Origin: Desulfovibrio sp.
GTDB lineage: Bacteria > Desulfobacterota > Desulfovibrionia > Desulfovibrionales > Desulfovibrionaceae
Assembly: GCA_009773975.1 (NCBI GenBank)
Contig: VSMX01000033.1
Location: 9,546-18,545 of the forward strand
Length of the DNA stretch: 9,000 bases
Reading direction: 5' to 3'
Part shown: piece after piece, positions 1 through 6,503 of the stretch
Numbering within the stretch: position 1 is the stretch's first letter
Layout: every line of letters starts with the position of its first letter
Notes under the pieces: generated by a model
What the model was told of the DNA's origin: nothing
Seen by the model: the letters and a program-made list of their open reading frames with translations, nothing else
Databases searched by the model: none
Program-made: the position numbers and the translations under genes

Positions 1-640
1 CCGTTATCGTGTCGTCGCCTCTTGCAAAGCGCAAATCGAGGCGCGAACACAAAAATGAATGGAAATCCTCTTCCTTCTTGCCCAGAAAGGGAAAGTTCAT
101 GTGCCCGGCTTCCGAGGGCAGGGCGCGCCAGCCTGTCCGATCGGGCACAAGCGCCGCCACTCCAAGGCCGGTGCCCGCGCCGATTACGGCCTTTGTTTCA
201 TGAATGTCGCTATCCGGCCCGGCTATCAGTCTGGCATTTTGGCCGCAAGGGGCCAGACTGGCCCAGGCCTGAACCTCGAAATCGTTGACCAGTCTGGCCA
301 GGCAGGGAAAGTCGGCCTTGCGGAGGTCTATTTCCAGGCAGGCATTTGAAAGGCAGCCGCGACCCTCGCAGACCGGCCCGGCAATTGCAATGACAATGGC
401 TGCGAAATCATTGGCGTCAAGGCTTGAAGCGCCATTCCCGAAATATGAAATGGCCCCGGAGGTTATTGCCGCGCTTTCCCATTTTGCGAACGCTGCAAGA
501 ATATCTTCCGTATTTGCCAGTTGGGCGGTTGGAACCCATTTTTTGGCCGCAAGCTCAAGCCCGGTACCTTTGTCGGCAAAGATTGCGAAACGGCCGTTTG
601 TGCCGCCTATATCGGCCACCGCGAACAGTTTTTTTTGCAT
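1..640 (-). CDS. glk: Glucokinase, N-terminal 213 residues (truncated by window edge)
   Basis: Phosphorylates glucose to glucose-6-phosphate with ATP in the cytoplasm, the entry step of glycolysis. The frame opens with ATG at 640 and stays open to base 1, so the C-terminal third is outside the window (the family is usually about 320 residues). Visible motifs are the phosphate-binding DIGGTNGRF at residues 10-18, IAIAGPV at 84-90, the catalytic-type NDF at 119-121 (D120 the likely base), GAGTGLG at 154-160, and PSEAGHMNF at 175-183, matching the family EGGH sugar-binding motif with Ala for the first Gly. This order fits bacterial glucokinase (Glk family) rather than ROK kinases, which carry a zinc-binding Cys cluster. 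No good Shine-Dalgarno sequence precedes the ATG, but the motif starts only 10 residues in, so the start is secure. It lies downstream of the nfnAB terminator and is probably transcribed on its own. Confidence 0.9.
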   Translation of the reverse strand, partial: MQKKLFAVADIGGTNGRFAIFADKGTGLELAAKKWVPTAQLANTEDILAAFAKWESAAITSGAISYFGNGASSLDANDFAAIVIAIAGPVCEGRGCLSNACLEIDLRKADFPCLARLVNDFEVQAWASLAPCGQNARLIAGPDSDIHETKAVIGAGTGLGVAALVPDRTGWRALPSEAGHMNFPFLGKKEEDFHSFLCSRLDLRFARGDDTIT

Positions 641-923
641 GATATTACCAGTTTGCCCGGGATGTCGTAAATGGCAAGAATATTTTATCCTGAATGGCCA
701 ACAAAATGTATATTGGCGTCATGCCGTTCGATACCGCGCGCGTAATGAACCGTTAAGAGATATTCTCGTGCGAAAATTGCTATAATGTTCCAGGGCCGGC
801 GATGCCAGTTCCCGGTAAGGAAAGCCGCAAATAGTCCGGATTTGTTTTTTCATCCGCGCTTCAACGCCATAATAACCATCTTTATCCAGCCAGCCAAGCG
901 GGGCGGGTGACAGGCTGCAAGGA
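641..923. other. Intergenic region upstream of glucokinase
   Basis: About 280 bases separate the glucokinase start from the nfnAB terminator. I see no convincing gene. On the minus strand a weak sigma70-like pair may exist: CTGGCA, an 18-base spacer, then TATAGC around 780-785, far upstream of the glucokinase ATG. The short palindrome GAGATATTCTC sits at 757-767. A CCAA/TTGG inverted pair lies around 698-716. None of these is strong enough to call as a proven promoter or operator. Confidence 0.4.
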
Positions 924-926
924 GAC

Positions 927-948
927 AAAAGGCCCCGCGAAGGGGCCT
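927..948 (-). terminator. Rho-independent terminator downstream of nfnB
   Basis: A perfect 7-base-pair stem AGGCCCC/GGGGCCT (930-936 with 942-948) encloses a five-base loop. Read on the minus strand the stem runs into a short T run (complement of 927-930). It lies about 145 bases past the nfnB stop codon, so it most likely ends the nfnAB transcript and insulates glucokinase. The T run is short, so termination may be partial. Confidence 0.7.
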
Positions 949-1093
949 CATGATTTGATTTTGGCGGAAAATTCAGTCTTGCATGCGATGTGTTATGTAT
1001 TGGGCAAAAATTGCAACGGCTGGCAATTTGGTTGCGAGGGGGAACCGTTCCATGCGCCCCCTTCCGTCGCCTTCAGTCAATGTGGCGGTATTT

Positions 1094-2518
1094 TCAAAAC
1101 TGGCCCGCAAGGCGTCTAACTATTTCCTGGCCCGCCCTGCGTCCAGCTCCCATGGCCAGAATGACAGTGGCCGCGCCGGTTACGATATCGCCACCCGCGA
1201 AAACATTGGGAATTGAAGTCTCGCCCGTTTCCGGGTCGGCTTCAATATAGCCCCATTTGTTTTGCCTGAGGTTGGGCGTGGCATCCAGAAGAATGGGATT
1301 GGACCTTGTGCCCAGGGCGACAATGGCCAAATCGGTATCGAGATCGTAAACTTCGCCTTCAATCGGCACAGGGCGGCGTCTGCCGGAAGCATCCGGTTCG
1401 CCAAGCTGCATTTTTTGCAAGGTGACGGATTTGAGGTTGAGATTTTCGTCGCCATTGAAACGCACAGGCGATGAAAGCATGGTGAACTTTACGCCCTCCT
1501 CCTCGGCATGCTCGATTTCCTCGCGGCGTGCCGGCATTTCCTCGCGGGTGCGGCGGTAAACGATATGCACGTTTTCCGCGCCCATGCGCAAGGCCGTTCT
1601 GGCCGCGTCCATGGCCACGTTGCCCGCGCCGAACACTGTAACATTCCTGCCTATGTAAACGGGAGTGTCTTCTCCGGGGAAATTGTAGGCGCGTCCAAGG
1701 TTTACGCGGGTAAGGTATTCATTGGCCGAAAAAACGCCGACCAGGTTTTCGCCGGGAACGCCAAGGAAAACGGGCAGACCGGCGCCAACGCCAATGAAGA
1801 CAGCCGAATACTTTTTCAGCAGGTCGTCAATATCGACTGTCCTGCCGCCCACATGATTGAGATTGAAATCCACCCCCATATCGCGCAGGCCATTGATTTC
1901 GGTCGCAACCACATCCTTGGGAAGCCTGAAGGCCGGAATGCCGTAAATGAGCACGCCGCCGGCCTCATGCAGGGCCTCAAAGACATCGACCTTCAGACCG
2001 GCAGCCGCGCAGACGCCGGCACAGGTAAGGGAGCTGGGGCCAGAGCCAAGACAGGCAACCTTTTTGGCGCTGTCCGGAATTTTGCAGGCGGCCATTTCAG
2101 TAGCCGGTTTTGCGGCCATTTCCGCATTATGGCTATCGGCGACAAAGCGTTCCAGGCGTCCGATGGCAATTGGCTGGCCTTTGGCCAGAAGCACGCATTT
2201 GCCTTCGCACTGGTTTTCCTGCGGGCAGACCCTGCCGCAAACGGCTGGCAAGCTGTTGGTGGAGTTGATTATTTTATAGGCTTCCGCCAGGTTGCCGTCC
2301 GCAACCTGCTTGATGAAATCCCTGATCGGCACTTCAACAGGACAGCCGCTGACACATTTGGGCTTTTTGCATTGCAGGCAACGTGAGGCTTCCTTCATTG
2401 CCATTTCGCCGGTATAGCCAAGGGCCACTTCCATGAAATTGTGCGCGCGTTCAAGAGGCGGCTGGCAGGGCATCGGCACACGTTCCGCAATCTTTTTGGC
2501 CGGTTTCTTATTTTCCAT
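1094..2518 (-). CDS. nfnB: NfnB: NADPH- and ferredoxin-binding large subunit of NAD-dependent ferredoxin:NADP oxidoreductase
   Basis: Large subunit of the electron-bifurcating transhydrogenase NfnAB, which couples NADH and reduced ferredoxin oxidation to NADP reduction, reversibly, in the cytoplasm. The 474-residue protein has an N-terminal iron-sulfur domain with eight cysteines (47, 50, 55, 59 and 94, 98, 104, 108) for two [4Fe-4S] clusters. E101 lies between the second group; a glutamate ligand is known in the family, but assigning it to E101 is my inference. A FAD-binding GSGPSSL follows at 158-164, then the NADPH fold with GAGNVAMDAA at 297-306 and YRRTREEMPA at 321-330, and a C-terminal AGGD at 441-444. 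The ATG at 2518 is preceded by AGGAGG at 2528-2533, nine bases away, and overlaps the end of nfnA by 11 bases, implying translational coupling. The frame is open upstream to 2641, but that stretch is nfnA read out of frame. Such proteins are often labelled homotetrameric NADPH glutamate synthase; the nfnA partner argues against that name. Confidence 0.95.
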   Translation of the reverse strand: MENKKPAKKIAERVPMPCQPPLERAHNFMEVALGYTGEMAMKEASRCLQCKKPKCVSGCPVEVPIRDFIKQVADGNLAEAYKIINSTNSLPAVCGRVCPQENQCEGKCVLLAKGQPIAIGRLERFVADSHNAEMAAKPATEMAACKIPDSAKKVACLGSGPSSLTCAGVCAAAGLKVDVFEALHEAGGVLIYGIPAFRLPKDVVATEINGLRDMGVDFNLNHVGGRTVDIDDLLKKYSAVFIGVGAGLPVFLGVPGENLVGVFSANEYLTRVNLGRAYNFPGEDTPVYIGRNVTVFGAGNVAMDAARTALRMGAENVHIVYRRTREEMPARREEIEHAEEEGVKFTMLSSPVRFNGDENLNLKSVTLQKMQLGEPDASGRRRPVPIEGEVYDLDTDLAIVALGTRSNPILLDATPNLRQNKWGYIEADPETGETSIPNVFAGGDIVTGAATVILAMGAGRRAGQEIVRRLAGQF

Positions 2519-3356
2519 TGCCTGCACCCTCCTGATTGAGCTTTTCAAAAGACACTTCTTCCTGTTTGCGGTAGGCGCCGAGACGGCGGCGCAATTCGGC
2601 AAAATCGACCTTGTGGCCGTCAAATTCCGGGCCGTCCACACAGGCGAACCTGGTCTCGCCGCCCACGCTTACGCGGCAGGCTCCGCACATGCCTATGCCG
2701 TCAACCATGATCGGGTTGAGGCTGACCGTCGTTGGCACCTCAAATGGCCTTGTGCATTTGGCCACGGCGTCCATCATCGGCACCGGGCCAACGGCCACGA
2801 CTTCCTTGACGTCCTTGTCGGATTTCAGCCTTGCCTCAAGCAGTTCTGTAACAAGACCCTTGTGGCCATAACTGCCGTCATCCGTGCTGACCAGCACTTC
2901 GTCCGCAAAGCTTTTCAGCTCGTTTTCAAAAAGCAGCAAATCTTTGCTGCGCGCGCCAATGATGGCCACCACGCGGTTGCCGGCCTTTTTGTGCCCCTTT
3001 GCTATATGGTGCATGGCCGCGATACCCGTTCCGCCGCCCACGCAAATTACCGTGCCCTGTTTGACGATATTCGTCGGTTTGCCCAGGGGGCCGCAAACAT
3101 CCAGGATGCTGTCGCCTTCATTCAGCTGTTCCAGCAGGGCAGTGGATTTGCCAAGAACAAGATAAACAATGGTAATTTCGCCATTTTCCGCGTCGGCATC
3201 CGCTATTGTGAGCGGAATGCGCTCGCCGGACGGACTCATGCGCAGCATCACAAAATGCCCCGGCCTGGCCTTGCAGGCAATGTCTGGGGCTTTCAGCAGC
3301 ATTTTGCTGGTTTTGCCCGGGATAAGAATTTCCTTTTTCAGGATGGGTGTCGGCAT
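2508..3356 (-). CDS. nfnA: NfnA: NADH-binding small subunit of NAD-dependent ferredoxin:NADP oxidoreductase
   Basis: Small subunit of the NfnAB transhydrogenase, related to PyrK and ferredoxin-NADP reductases. It binds FAD, NADH and one [2Fe-2S] cluster. In the 282-residue product the FAD motif RIPLTIAD is at 46-53. The nucleotide-binding GGGTGIAAM at 107-115 follows ICV. A C-terminal iron-sulfur segment carries C224, C227 and C239 with D219 where PyrK has its first cysteine; this three-Cys-plus-Asp pattern fits NfnA proteins of known structure. The ATG at 3356 has AGGAGG at 3361-3366, only four bases upstream, which is close but usable. A TATAAT lies at 3372-3377 on the minus strand. If used as a -10 box it would start transcription almost at the ribosome binding site, so it may not be the real promoter. 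The stop codon lies inside nfnB, so the two genes form one operon with nfnA first. Confidence 0.95.
   Translation of the reverse strand: MPTPILKKEILIPGKTSKMLLKAPDIACKARPGHFVMLRMSPSGERIPLTIADADAENGEITIVYLVLGKSTALLEQLNEGDSILDVCGPLGKPTNIVKQGTVICVGGGTGIAAMHHIAKGHKKAGNRVVAIIGARSKDLLLFENELKSFADEVLVSTDDGSYGHKGLVTELLEARLKSDKDVKEVVAVGPVPMMDAVAKCTRPFEVPTTVSLNPIMVDGIGMCGACRVSVGGETRFACVDGPEFDGHKVDFAELRRRLGAYRKQEEVSFEKLNQEGAGNGK
2528..2533 (-). promoter_or_regulatory. Ribosome binding site of nfnB, inside nfnA
   Basis: A full AGGAGG lies within the last codons of nfnA, nine bases before the nfnB ATG. It fixes the nfnB start at 2518 rather than at the in-frame upstream codon at 2641, and indicates coupled but independent initiation. 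Confidence 0.8.
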
Positions 3357-3458
3357 ATATCCTCCTATAGAATTATACGCATGAGGATATCTCTTGACGG
3401 CAAAGCAAGTTTGCCTTGGGATATTCTCGCGCGCGCCTTTGCAGGCAAAGTCGCGTTA
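3357..3458 (-). promoter_or_regulatory. Palindrome-rich upstream region of nfnAB, probable regulatory region
   Basis: This stretch holds the nfnA ribosome binding site, TATAAT at 3372-3377 (minus strand), and two related palindromes: GGCAAA/TTTGCC at 3399-3415 with a 5-base spacer, and CTTTGC/GCAAAG at 3437-3450 with a 2-base spacer. Between them lies GGGATATTCTCGCGC at 3418-3432, and GAGGATATCTC lies at 3383-3393. The repeated GCAAAG half-sites suggest an operator for a dimeric regulator, or alternative RNA stems in a leader. Which regulator is involved cannot be read from the sequence; I do not see a clear Rex-type site. Confidence 0.4.
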
Positions 3459-3491
3459 GAGCATTTACATAATTTCATTGCGTAAATGCTC
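3459..3491. repeat. Inverted repeat, 10-base stem
   Basis: GAGCATTTAC (3459-3468) and GTAAATGCTC (3482-3491) form a perfect 10-base inverted repeat around a 13-base loop. It lies between the nfnA upstream region and the end of the spermidine-synthase-like gene. There is no T run on either side, so it is not a classical terminator. Its loop contains TTTCATTG, echoed by the neighbouring palindrome. Confidence 0.7.
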
Positions 3492-3499
3492 CAGAGGTG

Positions 3500-3531
3500 C
3501 CGGCATTGAAATGTTTACATTTCAATGTCGG
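3500..3531. repeat. Long hairpin past the end of the spermidine-synthase-like gene
   Basis: CATTGAAATG and CATTTCAATG (3504-3513 and 3518-3527) pair perfectly around a 4-base loop. Flanking CCGG and TCGG extend the stem to 14 pairs with one G:T; on the minus strand that pair becomes a mismatch. It starts 7 bases beyond the minus-strand stop codon at 3539. It may stabilise the 3' end of that mRNA or help terminate it, but there is no U tract. Confidence 0.65.
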
Positions 3532-3538
3532 AGATCGC

Positions 3539-5062
3539 CTATTTTCTCAACATCAGCGTATAGCGGTCAACGGGGGAGAAGTCATCGTCCAGGGCCGGAA
3601 CATCGTCTGGAATGGCCTTTTTATAGAGCGTTGCTTCCATTTTTTCGATTTCATCCATGGCCGGGTCAATTCCCACCTTGGCAAGCCGCTTTTTCTCTCG
3701 GGCAGGCTTTTGGTGATAAGCGGCCAGCATCAAGTTCTGGACTTCTCCAGGCCGTTCGGGAAGGCTCACGCAATAAACATCAACTTCCTCAAACGATTCT
3801 CCGAGAGCATGGTAAATTGATCTGAAAAGCCGGCCATCTTCACCTTCGACAGCCGAAATTACATTCATCAGGAGCATTCCGCCAGGCGCCAGGGCCCTGG
3901 CCATTTCCTTCGCCGCCTGGCGCGTGCCCACATGGAAGGGCACGGAATAATGGGAATTGAAAACATCCACAAAGACAAGATCATATTTGTCCTGCTGGCT
4001 GTTCAGAAAAGCCCTGGCATCCTCGTGGCGGATTTTCAGCCTGGAATCATCCTTGAGGGCAAAATCGCTTTTGGCAATACTGGTCATGGCCGGGTCAAGC
4101 TCCACAACCACAAGATTCATCTCCCTGGGATTGGCAAGGCCGCTTTTGCCGGAAAGCAGCCATTTGGGAACGGAATAGCCGCCGCCGCCCAGCATGAGAA
4201 TATTTTTGGCCTCCGGCGAATGCGCGGGGCCAAGGGCATAAAATCTTGTATAGTCAAAATACAGTTTTTGCGGGTCATTGATCAGCATGCCGGATTGGGT
4301 ATAGCCAGGGTCAGTCGCAATCAGCCGCACTGCCTCGCCATTGCGGCGATAATCCTTGCCTTCCATGATCCTGATGCTGTTGTAGGGCGTTTCTACCAGT
4401 TTCTGGCCGCCATTTTGACCTTGCCAGTAGGCATAGCTTTTATCCTGCCAGGCCAGAAAGGCAAAAAGAAAAACCACAGCCAGACGCAGCGCGGGCTTTT
4501 TGAGGTTGTTGAGCAGGGAAAGCAAAATCATGCAGATGGCAACAGACCACAGGATGGCGGTGCTGGAAAACCAGGAAATCAGCACAAAACCGCCCAAAAA
4601 TGTTCCCAGGATACTCCCCGCTGTGGAAAGGGCATAGAGCCGCCCGACAGTCGCGCCTGCAGTATCAAGACCGGCCAGACGCAAGCGGATAACGTAGGGG
4701 GTAATCATGCCGAAGAAAAAGGCTGGCAGCGCGAATATGCCGATTGCCGCCGCAACCGCGGCCACATACAAATTGCCCACAGATGACGTGATGCCGCTGC
4801 CGATGGCATTGTGGCAAAATGCCGTAATCGCGCAGCCAAGCCCGGCAAGGGCCAGGGCCAGGCCGAGGCCGCGGCTGGACAGGTTCTTGTCCGCATAGCG
4901 GCCGCCAGCCCAGGCGCCAAGAGCCAGAAAGGCCAGCACCACGCCAATCAGGCTTGTCCAGACTATGGCGGATGTGCCCACATGCGGGGCAAGGATGCGT
5001 CCTCCAACCATTTCCAGAATCATCACAAGGGCGCCACTGCAGAATACTGTCAGCTCCAGCAT
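3539..5062 (-). CDS. Membrane-anchored spermidine-synthase-like protein (fused MFS/spermidine synthase type)
   Basis: The 507-residue product has a hydrophobic N-terminal half with about six or seven membrane segments (near residues 3-25, 32-53, 65-85, 95-120, 142-165, 168-187, 193-205), then a soluble domain with the class I nucleotide-binding fold of spermidine synthases. Visible motifs are LMLGGGG at 289-295, VVVELDPAM at 318-326 (acidic E321, D323 for the nucleotide moiety), HEDARAF at 346-352 and VFVDVFNSHYSVPFHV at 363-378. The conserved end LDDDFSPVD is at 491-499. The architecture fits proteins annotated as fused MFS transporter/spermidine synthase, but the usual catalytic Asp signature of true aminopropyltransferases is not evident, so the reaction and substrate are unknown. 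AAAGGA at 5069-5074, six bases before the ATG, supports the start. It is separated from nfnA by 182 bases and from the methyltransferase by 177 bases, so it is probably its own transcription unit. Confidence 0.87.
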   Translation of the reverse strand: MLELTVFCSGALVMILEMVGGRILAPHVGTSAIVWTSLIGVVLAFLALGAWAGGRYADKNLSSRGLGLALALAGLGCAITAFCHNAIGSGITSSVGNLYVAAVAAAIGIFALPAFFFGMITPYVIRLRLAGLDTAGATVGRLYALSTAGSILGTFLGGFVLISWFSSTAILWSVAICMILLSLLNNLKKPALRLAVVFLFAFLAWQDKSYAYWQGQNGGQKLVETPYNSIRIMEGKDYRRNGEAVRLIATDPGYTQSGMLINDPQKLYFDYTRFYALGPAHSPEAKNILMLGGGGYSVPKWLLSGKSGLANPREMNLVVVELDPAMTSIAKSDFALKDDSRLKIRHEDARAFLNSQQDKYDLVFVDVFNSHYSVPFHVGTRQAAKEMARALAPGGMLLMNVISAVEGEDGRLFRSIYHALGESFEEVDVYCVSLPERPGEVQNLMLAAYHQKPAREKKRLAKVGIDPAMDEIEKMEATLYKKAIPDDVPALDDDFSPVDRYTLMLRK

Positions 5063-5239
5063 AGATTGTCCTTTGACAGGGATTGTTGTCGGTAATTGGA
5101 TTTGTTCGTGAAATAAATAACAGATTGACCGCTGATTGGTAAAGCACGGATTTGACCAGATTTTGTTACCTAAAAAGCGGCCTTGCTTTTGTTCGCAAAT
5201 GGATGTTTTGGCGCCGGCTTTCGGAGTATCTTGCCCGGC
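5063..5239. other. Intergenic region between methyltransferase and spermidine-synthase-like gene
   Basis: No gene is seen. AAAAGC/GCTTTT (5173-5178 with 5185-5190) forms a small A/T-rich hairpin flanked by A and T runs and could be a weak terminator for the methyltransferase. Further toward the downstream gene, TGGTCAAA and TTTACCA (minus strand, around 5132-5153) make an imperfect palindrome that could be an operator. No clear -35/-10 pair stands out. Confidence 0.35.
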
Positions 5240-5824
5240 TTATTGGGGAATGTATTTTTCAACCAGGGCAGGAGGAATATTGACAGGGACAAATCTTCTC
5301 TTCTCTATCATAAAGCCGTATGGGCCAAGCGCGGAATGCAGCCAGAAGGCGTATGTGTACTGGATCAGCACTCCACCGCGCCTGCGCAAGACCTTGCGTG
5401 TTTCGGACATGATTTCCGATACAAGGCGGCCGGGCATAACCCTTAGGGGGAGGGAAGATATGACGGCCTGCAACGGCAGGGCTGGATTGTATTCGTTTAT
5501 CAGGTCTTCAAGGTTTCTGGCGTCGCCTGTGTGCAGCTCAAGGCCGACGCAATGCTTGCGGAATATCTCCCGAAAACGACCGGAAATATCGACAGCCAGG
5601 ATTCTTTCTGGCGCCACTCCGCTTTTCAGCAATTCACGGCTTACAACGCCAGAGCCCGCGCCAAGATCCACAATCAGGCCCTGCAGTCCGTTTGTTTTTT
5701 CCAGCGCCGCCTGCGCAAGGGCTTGGGTCAGGAATCTGCCGCTTGGGCAGATTGAGCCTATTTTGCCCGGGGAACGCAAAAATTGCCCCAGAAAAAATGC
5801 GTTTGCCACAAGTTTTTCAATCAT
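5240..5824 (-). CDS. Class I SAM-dependent methyltransferase, PmtA-like (phospholipid N-methyltransferase family)
   Basis: A 194-residue small methyltransferase. The N-terminus FLRSPGKIGSICPSGR (15-30) resembles the start of bacterial PmtA-type phospholipid N-methyltransferases and rRNA adenine dimethylase-like relatives. Motif I is VDLGAGSGVV at 52-61, the acidic residue after strand two is D79 in AVDIS, GDA is at 100-102 and SSLPL at 123-127 follows strand four. The substrate cannot be decided from sequence; membrane lipid is a family-based guess. I place the start at ATG 5824 because it overlaps the stop of the upstream kinase fragment in the arrangement ATGATTGA, a typical coupling signal. 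An in-frame ATG at 5863 would add 13 residues, and neither start has a strong Shine-Dalgarno sequence. Confidence 0.75.
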   Translation of the reverse strand: MIEKLVANAFFLGQFLRSPGKIGSICPSGRFLTQALAQAALEKTNGLQGLIVDLGAGSGVVSRELLKSGVAPERILAVDISGRFREIFRKHCVGLELHTGDARNLEDLINEYNPALPLQAVISSLPLRVMPGRLVSEIMSETRKVLRRRGGVLIQYTYAFWLHSALGPYGFMIEKRRFVPVNIPPALVEKYIPQ

Positions 5825-6245
5825 TTTTGGGCAGCAAATCGATCCTGAATAAATTTTCATCATTTACAATTTTATGGGAAAGGCGCCAATTCATGCATTC
5901 GCACGCTCTTTGGGCTATCAGCAAACCGAATCCGGAAGCCACGCGCTTTCCTGCGGATTTGCCTGACCTGTTGCGGATAAGTACGGCCGATGGCGACAAA
6001 TCAATATGGACCAGTTCTCCATCGCCATGCCGGAAGGCGTTTTCCAGCAGATTGCGCAAGGTTATGGCAGCGAGATCCTTGTTGCCGCAAACTGGATGTG
6101 CCTCGCCGCGAATAAAAACCTTAATTCCCTGACTCGTCAATATCTCGCAAGGCAGATTTCCCGGCTGTTCCGCATAAGTTTTATAAAATCGTGCCAGAAG
6201 ACCTCTCCATTTATGTAGAGGATGAATGGCTACCTTGTCTGGAAT
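5817..6245 (-). pseudogene. Remnant of a sensor histidine kinase: ATPase domain only
   Basis: The frame is open from a stop at 6246-6248 to TGA at 5817. It encodes about 142 residues resembling the end of a two-component sensor kinase: the N box LRNLLENAFRHG, a degenerate G1 region reading VLIRNRSG instead of DxGxG, and a G2 region GFGLLIAQRACECMNWRL. Some kinase families do carry N in place of the G1 Asp. No sensor, transmembrane or phospho-acceptor His domain is present, and no ATG or GTG starts the frame; the only start-like codon is TTG at 6140 with a poor ribosome site. Homology appears to continue upstream of that TTG to about 6210, which argues for 5' loss rather than a designed short protein. 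It ends inside the methyltransferase start, so the two were once an operon. A stand-alone ATPase of the anti-sigma type is a less likely alternative. Confidence 0.6.
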
Positions 6246-6254
6246 TTAAAAAAC

Positions 6255-6503
6255 TTGACATCCATTCCAACCCTGTTAATCTCAACATCGGCGGCAGGGC
6301 ATGCCGTGTCAGCCTGTGGAGAGATAGTGAGACCTGGGGGAATAGACTGTTGGTTCGCAGCTGTAAAATTCCCCACTGGGGAGTAATACGCGAAAACCAG
6401 GCAAACATCCCTCTGGGCAGTCTTAATGAAGCAGGAACCCTCCTGGACAGCAATAAACGCTATCGGCAGGAAGCCCCTTGCTTAAGCAAGAGGAGGATGT
6501 CAC
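6255..6503 (+). mobile_element. IS200/IS605-type element remnant or non-autonomous derivative (right end, no TnpA or TnpB)
   Basis: The right boundary has the arrangement typical of TnpB-bearing IS200/IS605 elements. A GGAAGCCCC run leads into the 14-base palindrome CTTGCTTAAGCAAG (6477-6490), followed by GGAGGATGTCAC (6492-6503). The plus-strand frame over this region ends in residues resembling TnpB C-terminal tails (EAGTLLDSN, then QEAPCLSK), but no TnpB catalytic or zinc-finger sequence is present upstream. The left limit is uncertain. TTGACATCC at 6255-6263 mirrors the right-end GGATGTCA and may be the insertion target plus left tip, giving an element of about 245 bases. No target duplication is seen, as expected for this family. 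It sits against the truncated kinase. Confidence 0.55.

Noticed and set aside
719..928. Minus-strand 69-codon frame between glucokinase and the terminator
   Set aside because: It starts with TTG at the foot of the nfnAB terminator hairpin, has no ribosome site, and its product has no domain-like features; an internal ATG at 853 is no better supported.
1094..2518. Glutamate synthase small subunit
   Set aside because: The fold is shared, but the adjacent, overlapping NfnA gene and the lack of a glutamate synthase large subunit favour NfnB.
3372..3377. TATAAT as the definite -10 box of nfnAB
   Set aside because: It would place the transcript start on the ribosome binding site, and no good -35 lies at the right distance, so it is noted only as a possibility.
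1508..3485. Long plus-strand open frames (1508-2386 and 2433-3485) opposite nfnB and nfnA
   Set aside because: They are antisense to genes with complete cofactor motifs, have no recognisable domains, and are explained by the codon bias of the real genes.
3932..4786. Plus-strand open frame of 284 codons opposite the spermidine-synthase-like gene
   Set aside because: Same reason: it shadows a well-supported minus-strand gene and shows no domain.
6340..6400. Possible cobalamin-type riboswitch, from GCAGCTGTAA and CCCCACTGGGG
   Set aside because: The resemblance is limited to short words. The full core and order are missing, no B12-related gene follows, and the right-end features fit an IS200/IS605 omega-RNA better.
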